Shown: piece after piece, positions 57,768-64,000 of the stretch | Numbering within the stretch: position 1 is the stretch's first letter | Layout: the number at the start of each line of letters is the position of its first letter | Assembly (NCBI RefSeq): GCF_000764305.2 | Contig: NW_025932613.1 | Location: 178,943 to 242,942, forward strand | DNA from: Hyalella azteca | Taxonomy: Eukaryota; Arthropoda; Malacostraca; Amphipoda; Hyalellidae | Length of the DNA stretch: 64,000 nt | Direction of reading: 5' to 3' | Translations under genes and position numbers: made by a program | Notes under the pieces: generated by a model | What the model saw: only the letters and a program-made list of their open reading frames with translations | Database searches by the model: none | Told to the model about the DNA's origin: nothing

Positions 57768-57985
57768 GTGCCATTGAAGCCCGTGACATCCCAGCCCGTG
57801 ACACTCCCTCCAGTGACACTCTTACCCGTGACATTCCAGCCTGTTACATTCCCTCCCGTGACACTCTTACCTGTGGCATTCCATTCCGTGACATTCCATC
57901 CCGTGACATTCCATCCCATGACATTCCAACCCGTGACATTCCATCCCATGACATTCCAACCCTTGACATTCTAACCCGTGACACA
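57768..57985. repeat. Minisatellite, 15-bp unit, about 14 copies
   Basis: CGTGACATTCCATCC and variants CGTGACACTCTTACC and CATGACATTCCAACC. Confidence 0.93.
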
Positions 57986-58029
57986 CTGTGATGTAGAGGC
58001 GAAAATAGGAGCTAGGAAAGTGTTGAAGT

Positions 58030-58208
58030 GGGGAGTGTTGGGGCTAGGGAGAGTATTGGGGTTGGGAAAGTGTTGAGGCTGGGAAAGTGTTGAGGTTGGG
58101 AAAGTGTTGGGGTTGGGAAAGTGTTGGGGTTGGGAAAGTGTTGGGNTGTTGGGGTGCGGAAAGTGTTGGGGTGCGGAAAGTGTTGGGGTGGGGAAAGTGA
58201 TGAGGTGG
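58030..58208. repeat. Purine-rich minisatellite, 16-bp unit, with N inside
   Basis: GTTGGGGTTGGGAAAGT and GTTGAGGTTGGGAAAGT variants; a single N at 58,146 splits it. The regular GGGG/GGG runs could form G-quadruplexes. Confidence 0.9.
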
Positions 58209-59128
58209 GAAAGTATTTTGACTGGAAAGTAAGTGTTTGAAGTGAAGGAAAGTAAAGATTTGATTGAAATTTAGGCGCAAATGAGGAGATGAGAAAGGAA
58301 AGTTTGGGTAAGGGGAGTGGAGAAGTGGGGTCGGGAAAAATGTGAGGCGCGGGGATGGGAGGCTCAGGAAGTGTCCCCGGACTATGATGTGTTTTGGCTG
58401 ATCTACGGTGCTTCCCCATATCGATTATTGGGACCCAGAGTGGTGAGCGGGTTGGGGAATCGGAGGTGGTGAGGGGAGTGAAGGATGCCACCTCGTCCTC
58501 CACTCTGAGGGAGCAGAGGACGAGAAAGGAGTGTAGGCGCTGAATATTGAGAAGGTTGAGGACTTTCAGTCATAGATGAAGTGACAGGAAAGGACATAGG
58601 AGTGATAGGAGTGGAGGGCGGTGATGAAGAGGGGCGAGGGCTTAGAGAGAGGGATAGACAAGGATGAATCAAAAGCCACAGACAGAAAGTATGGCTCTGA
58701 AGGATACTACAAGAGAGAAGGAACTGATGGACTGACTGCCTTCCACGTTGGTATTGAGGATCATAATCGATGTTCAAGCCGCACGAACTTCATTTATATA
58801 AAACTAACGTTGCCAAACTTCAGTCATAGACCGAGTATTGCAGTGTATCAAGTTATTGTTCGATTTACGAGAATTTCTGTTAATCTCAAATTATTCCTGA
58901 ACATCGATCGCGGAATCCTGACGCCGAATTTAACCGGGGATGTCATGTGTCTAGCCAGACAGCCGTGCGGCTACAAATTTGATTTCGGGTGACTTGGGAC
59001 GAAGGAAGCATAGCGAGACGGACGCCCCGGCATCAAATTGCGAGCCCAACGCACGGCAGCATTTCCGCTGAGCCGGCAGATATCACCGCTCCATTTCCGA
59101 CCTCATGGCGCCGTGAGAGTAGGAATTG
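58209..59128. other. Unassigned intronic DNA
   Basis: Purine-biased to about 58,650, then mixed. No exon recognised. Confidence 0.45.
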
Positions 59129-59880
59129 AGAAATGGTCCGAGCATGGCGTAGGAAGAGGCCTGGCCATATGCTGGAGTAGAAGTAGGCTCGGCCATGTCC
59201 TGGAGTAGGAGGAGGTCTGGCCGTATGCTGGAGTAGAAGGAGGCCTGGCCGTGTGCTGGAGTAGGAGGAGGCCTGGCCGTGTGCTGGAGTAGGAGGAGGT
59301 CTGGCCGTGTGCTGGAGTAGGAGGAGGCCTGGCCGTGTGCTGGAGTAGGAGGAGGCCTGGCTGTGTGCTGGAGTAGGAGGAGGCCTGGCCGTGTGCTGGA
59401 GTAGGAGGAGGCCTGGCTGTGTGCTGGAGTAGGAGGAGGCCTGACCGTGTGCTGGAGTAGGAGGAGGCCTGGCCGTGTGCTGGAGTAGGAGGCCTGGCCG
59501 TGTGCTGGAGTAGGAGGCCTGGCCGTGTGCTGGAGTAGGAGGAGGCCTGGCCGTGTGCTGGAGTAGGAGGGGGCCTGGCCGTGTGCTGGAGTAGGAGGAG
59601 GCCTGGCCGTGTGCTAAAGTAGGAGGAGGCCTGACCGTGTGCTGGAGTAAGAGGAGTCCTGGCCGTGTGCTGGAGTAGGAGGCCTGGCCGTGTGCTAGAG
59701 TAGGAGGAGGCCTGACCGTGTACTGGAGTAGGAGGAGGCCTGGCCGTGTGCTGGAGTAGGAGGAGGCCTGGCCGTGTGCTGGAGTAGGAGGAGGCCTGGC
59801 CGTGTGCTAGAGTAGGAGGAGGCCTGGCCGTGTGCTAGAGTAGGAGGAGACCTGGCCGTGTGCTGGAGCAGGAGTAAGCC
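59129..59880. repeat. Large minisatellite, 28-bp unit, about 27 copies
   Basis: AGGAGGCCTGGCCGTGTGCT plus GGAGTAGG. Shorter 25-bp copies lacking AGG and point variants (CTGACCG, CTAGAG, CTGGCTG) are scattered through it. Confidence 0.95.
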
Positions 59881-61544
59881 TTGGAATATAGACGGGCTGT
59901 TATCTCAAACATTTCCCCACAAATATTTCTCTTCACTCGACCAGTACTAATTTGATTCCAAGTCCCATCTGCTGATATTGCCACCCGACGAGGCGCCGTG
60001 TTTTCATCCACCTGCCGTATTTTCAAACTGACTTCCATTTGCTTTAGGTCCAAACTTACGCCAGGCGATGGCGCCGGGTAGCTCCCGTGCCTCAATTCTC
60101 CGCAAATCTGTTTTTGCAAATATCTCAAATGATTATGATGAACTCAATAAATTGATGAGGCATAAATATTTTTCTAAAGGCTTTAGAAAATATACGAAAA
60201 AAATTGTCTCCAACTAGTGCTTATTTTTAAATGGGTTATTCTTTGAATGCCGAAGCTTCCTTCGTTCAATGCTGTATGAACGAAACCCAGAAAGAAAATA
60301 TTGTGAAATATCTATTTTATTCAAGGTTGATTTATCTCCGCTGCTCCGCACAATTATTTTAATTCCTGAGAATTACATATTGCAATATCGTCTCATTTAT
60401 TCTTCATAATTAACTGCCATCTAATACAAGATATCGGCTCGGGCCCTCTGTCCGGATGCTCAAAATAATTCCTTCTTCAAATATCTTTTGCGTGAGCTGC
60501 TCAGAAACAAAGAGATTCTTTTGGCGTTCCTTCACGCCCTAGCGAATCCTTCGATCGCAGATATTGAGATCTTCAAGAGCTTCAGGATCTGCTGCAGATC
60601 CTTTCGCTGGTAACGCTTCCGCTGCTCCAGGTATCCGAGTGCAGGTTTTTGCGGGATCATGCGAGTCCTGCAGAATCATTTTAAGTCCTGTAGGGCTTTC
60701 TTAATTCAGCGAGAAGGCGTATTTTTCTTCGCTTGGTGGACGTGACAAGACTGGCAAACGAAACCTGCACCTCCGACGTCAGTTTTTACACAAACTCAAG
60801 GCACCTGGGAAAATGTTTGCCGCTTTGCTTCGACGTCTCAGCGACGAGGTTGATTTGCATGTCATTTCAGTGGCACTGGGAACTTGTTGATATATAATTT
60901 GTTTATATTAATTTAAACTGAAACGTTAATTTCTTAACCTGCTCACTAATTGCCTATCTCAATTGTACATTACAAAAATAAAGCTTTTTTATTACAATTA
61001 TTTTTTTTTAAACTGCAAAAACCTCATTCTGCGCACGGACCCCAAATATGCAGTTTGGTGAATTTGGTATGTTAGTTTGTTGTTTCGTTCAATTAATGTT
61101 ATAAATGTTCGTTCCTCGCAATTTCTCTAATTGTCGGTTTAGAAGCACGATGAATGTTATCAAAATCGTTCTTTTTTTTTTACTTATTGGTCGTTCTAAT
61201 TTGCTGTCAATTACGTATTAACTACACAGTCAGTCGAGCAACGAATTAACGCTTGGACCTCGGCCCTTTCGTGAGACGAAAGTATCATTTGAAGTTGTGA
61301 TGAAAATTTAAAATTTTATGTAATGACGATATGAAGACGTTGTGAAGGCTCGACTAAAGGTTCATGTGAAGATGATGAAGCAACGCGATACCTCCGTCCT
61401 TTTTTATGCATCCGTCCTTTGTGATTTTTTGAAGTGGTGTTCCTAACATCAGCTGCAACACCTTTATTTTGGGGCTGTCTTCGACTTCAATGAGGAAGCC
61501 TTCGGTATTTTAAATCAACACCGCGATCAGTTTCGATCATCATA
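59881..61544. other. Unassigned intronic DNA
   Basis: No exon recognised. A 97-codon minus-strand frame at 59,835-60,128 overlaps the array edge and has no domain. Confidence 0.45.
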
Positions 61545-61745
61545 TTGTAGCCGCCATCATCGGACAATCCACGATAATCATGAAAATCGTCGGTAATTCG
61601 AGTTGTGCGCTTGTACGATCATCGTATTAGCCACGATAATCGTAGAAGCCATGAAATTCGTCGGTACAACGAGCTGTGCGCTTTTTCGATCATCGTATTG
61701 GCCACGATAATCGTAGAAGCCACAAAAATCGTCGGTAATTCGAGC
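61545..61745. repeat. Tandem repeat, about 80-bp unit, 2.5 copies
   Basis: Units with TTCGATCATCGTATTGGCCA, CGATAATCGTAGAAGCCA, and AATTCGTCGGTAATTCGAGC. CGATNATCG-type small palindromes recur inside each unit. Confidence 0.85.
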
Positions 61746-63168
61746 TGTGCTCTCCGCTGAGCTTTTGTTTCGGAGCTGCGGACTTTGAGATCGTTCATCT
61801 CAGTCCTGAAAGTTGTCCTCTAAAACTTCCTTAAGTTTGGATGTTGGAGAAAATATGTTCTTCATTTGTTCATTGTTGCCTAAAAACTCTCCATCTTGGG
61901 CCGAATTGAAGACTTGGTGGTCGCTGGGAGATAGCGCTCCTGCGGCAGTGCAATTTTAAAGTCTTTTCCGTTTTTTGGACCAACTTCCAGACATGGTCTA
62001 TGGGCAACACACAAAAAACAATGCGAAGCAAGCGGCAAGTTTGCTTCCAGGAAATAATTTCGTCTCCACAGTTTCGGTCTTTAGAAAGTCTATTTGAAAT
62101 ACCCACTTTATTTTTGTCAACTTTAAGTTTTAGTTACAGATTGCATGTCATCCACAAATTGGAGGCATCAGATTTTCTTCTGGAAATAATCACAGGGTAA
62201 TCCATAAATGGATTCCAGACTTGTGTATAATTCCTGGAAACTGGCGAAGTATTTCTCCGCAGCGAAATTTTTCTTCCCCACGAGATCCTCAGGGGAGACG
62301 TTATTGTTTTAACTCGGGAAGAAATTTATTTTTTCTTCAAGTGAAATTGCACGAAAATTCCTACTTGGGAAAGTTAAAATTGTTTCAATACTCTAATGCT
62401 GCTCCGTGTGATTTGCAAGATGATGGTAATGCTGTTGAATGGCGCTCCGTGTGAAACTCTGGCAAGATGATAGTAATGAGATGTTTTTAATGGGATAAAT
62501 GATTTTTTCTTCACATCAACGATCATATGATATGACGATGTTGTTCCTGGGAAATGTAAGCTACGATTTAATGGAAGTGAAAAGAGTTCGAAAAACAATT
62601 GGTTGATGATACTATTAATTATATTTCGTTGATAGTTGTGCTGCTTGCAAGAAATTGAAAATCTCCAAATATTTTATATAATCAGGCGTATCTAAAAATT
62701 TCTGGATGATTATTTTCAACGTGATACCTAGTTTAATAATAATAATAAATGCATTAGATATTAATGTAGGACATGTTTGCTTGCTGTCAACATGTTACCA
62801 AATTAAATATTTCTCTAGGTTTATAATAAGCAGCAATTTATAAACATTCTCTATTACTATATTCTACATATCATAACTTTTGAAACATGTCTAGTTGAAC
62901 GCAGTATACAATATACATACTCATATTATTAGTCTGCTTAAATCGCAAGTTCTATTAGGTTTAAAGCAAATAATGGTTTGAATCTCTATATGTACAATCT
63001 CTCCGTGGTGCAATTTCGGGTTTTCTTTGAGTATTGTACTTGAATTCTCTCAATTTCTTGAAGTGATGATAGAGCTCTTCTCCGAAACATTTTTATTGAA
63101 GATTTGATGTATTTACTTGTAATATATATTGTTAACTTTAATTTTAAATATATAACGCTGTGTTGCAG
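61746..63168. other. AT-rich intron segment before exon
   Basis: No exon recognised. The last bases TATAACGCTGTGTTGCAG form the acceptor for the next exon. Confidence 0.5.
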
Positions 63169-63288
63169 GAGAGGTGGGGGGTGCGGTGGGGGTGCGCAAC
63201 TGCCTGCTGTCCCGCCAGCAGTGCGCCGATGACCCGGCCTGTCGGAGCATCCTGGACATCATCCCGCGGGTCTGCGGGCCCGAGAGTG
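63169..63288 (+). CDS. GDNF-receptor/GAS1-like protein, cysteine-domain exon
   Basis: This 120-base, GC-rich exon stands out from AT-rich flanks. It has a CAG acceptor (63,166-63,168) and a GTGAGT donor (63,289), both phase 1. It reads VRNCLLSRQQC, ADDPACRSILDI and IPRVCGPES, with cysteines spaced C-x6-C-x5-C-x10-C. That is the spacing of the first four cysteines of GDNF/GAS1 domains, which in GFR-alpha co-receptors and GAS1 bind extracellular ligands at the cell surface. Only part of one domain is here (family domains are about 80 residues with about ten cysteines), so more exons must follow outside the window. Arthropod Gfrl-like proteins are the closest match I can suggest; the assignment rests on the motif and not on a search. 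Confidence 0.72.
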
Positions 63289-64000
63289 GTGAGTGGAGTT
63301 GCACGTTTAGTTTTGTACACATACCGGTATGGTCCCAAAATTATACATTTTTTGTACACAATTTTACACGGCCTGGTAATCAAGTCGATTGACACGAGTT
63401 ACTCGGCCTATCAGTGTAGCTGTAGATGTATGGTAACCCGCAATACCAATATACTCTGACCTATCATGTAACGATTATTCAGTGATCCTGCACAAAAAAA
63501 AACGCTTACAATTCCCACCAGACACCTGAGGTAGCATGAACGTTTTGTTAAACGTTGTTTCGTTGAAACAACATTAAATAAAAATTGTTTCTATCAAACA
63601 ACGTTGTTCCGTCGAAACTTTGTTTCGTCGAAAGGTTGTTTTGTTGAAACATTGTTTCATCGAATGGTTGTTTCGTTGAAATGTTTTCCTGTTTAAACAT
63701 TTCGTTGAATCAATACAAATTAAACTTTGTTTCATTGAAAGAACTTTAATTAAATGTGGTTTGGACGTCATTTGCCTAGAGTCATTTGATGTATGTAACC
63801 GGCCATGCTACCCCCTAACTGCTGCTCCGAAAGCCTCGATGTAGGAACCTTTTATTACCTGCTCACCGTTACTTTAATGGAAGTAGCTGATGTTTCAACG
63901 CCACTGGAAGGAAGATACTCTGAAGCATGGATGTCCTGAAGCGTGCAGTCGTGTTGTATGTAGAAACTCTATCAAGTTTATACTCGTGTTTTATGCAGAT
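63289..64000. other. Start of next intron, with degenerate GTTTCGTTGAAAC repeat
   Basis: It opens with the GTGAGT donor. At 63,545-63,735 diverged 15-17-bp units such as GTTGTTTCGTTGAAAC recur about ten times. No further exon is seen before the window ends. Confidence 0.6.

Larger units (their letters stand above)
49471..63168 (+). other. Inferred 13.7-kb intron of receptor-like gene
   Basis: Bounded by GTGAGTGC at 49,471 and ACGCTGTGTTGCAG ending at 63,168. It contains at least a dozen minisatellites, a mariner relic and one mate-pair adapter junction (55,655), so its true length is uncertain. An undetected small exon inside cannot be excluded. Confidence 0.6.

Noticed and set aside
1..64000. 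tRNA or rRNA genes
   Set aside because: No convincing A-box/B-box pair with a foldable cloverleaf was seen, and no rRNA-like conserved blocks. A covariance-model scan was not possible here.

Overview
This window looks like non-coding nuclear DNA from an arthropod, most plausibly a crustacean. The evidence is spliceosomal introns (GTGAGT donors, pyrimidine-tract/CAG acceptors), decayed Tc1/mariner-type transposons including two of the DUF4817-associated type common in arthropods, AT-rich intergenic DNA, and no bacterial operon structure. The assignment is inference. The assembly is a short-read draft: it has a 181-base N gap at 40,527-40,707, seven single Ns (12,596; 17,304; 24,788; 27,805; 34,866; 44,265; 55,759, plus 56,914 and 58,146, nine in all), and uncut Tn5/Nextera adapter sequence at five places.

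Only one host gene is supported. It is on the + strand at the right end. A first coding exon (48,966-49,470) encodes a signal peptide followed by Pro/Thr-rich and Gly-rich linkers. A 120-base exon (63,169-63,288) encodes the start of a GDNF/GAS1-type cysteine domain with spacing C-x6-C-x5-C-x10-C. Both exon boundaries are phase 1 and join without a break in frame. The 13.7-kb intron between them is packed with minisatellites. The gene continues beyond the window.

The rest, by region: 1-950 minisatellite; 951-2,216 a complete but dead Tc1-like element; 2,217-16,000 AT-rich DNA with many minisatellites, including a 1.1-kb array at 8.75-9.85 kb and CTG-rich DNA at 13.1-13.4 kb; 16,036-17,349 a composite interspersed repeat (copy A) and adapter-bounded fill-in; 21,454-21,807 a MITE-like inverted repeat; 24,437-25,357 copy B of the composite repeat, interrupted by an adapter plus a 207-base exact copy of 21,372-21,578; 25.7-30.3 kb more minisatellites; 31.9-32.7 kb a DUF4817-type mariner relic flanked on both sides by the same 41-bp minisatellite; 34.6-44.4 kb dense minisatellites, the N gap and an adapter-led perfect 32-bp array; 46,836-47,169 a foldback element; 48.8-63.3 kb the receptor-like gene with a second mariner relic at 51.7 kb in its intron.

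By hand tally about a quarter of the window is tandem repeat, in more than sixty arrays that mostly have unrelated units. Nearly all long open frames are translations of these arrays or of adapter sequence and are not listed as genes. I found no convincing tRNA, rRNA or CRISPR. I did not find a new multi-gene system. The strongest biological leads are the composite repeat family with three internal minisatellites, a minisatellite being born inside a transposase relic, and the receptor-like gene. The strongest technical lead is mate-pair adapter contamination, which makes several joins unreliable.
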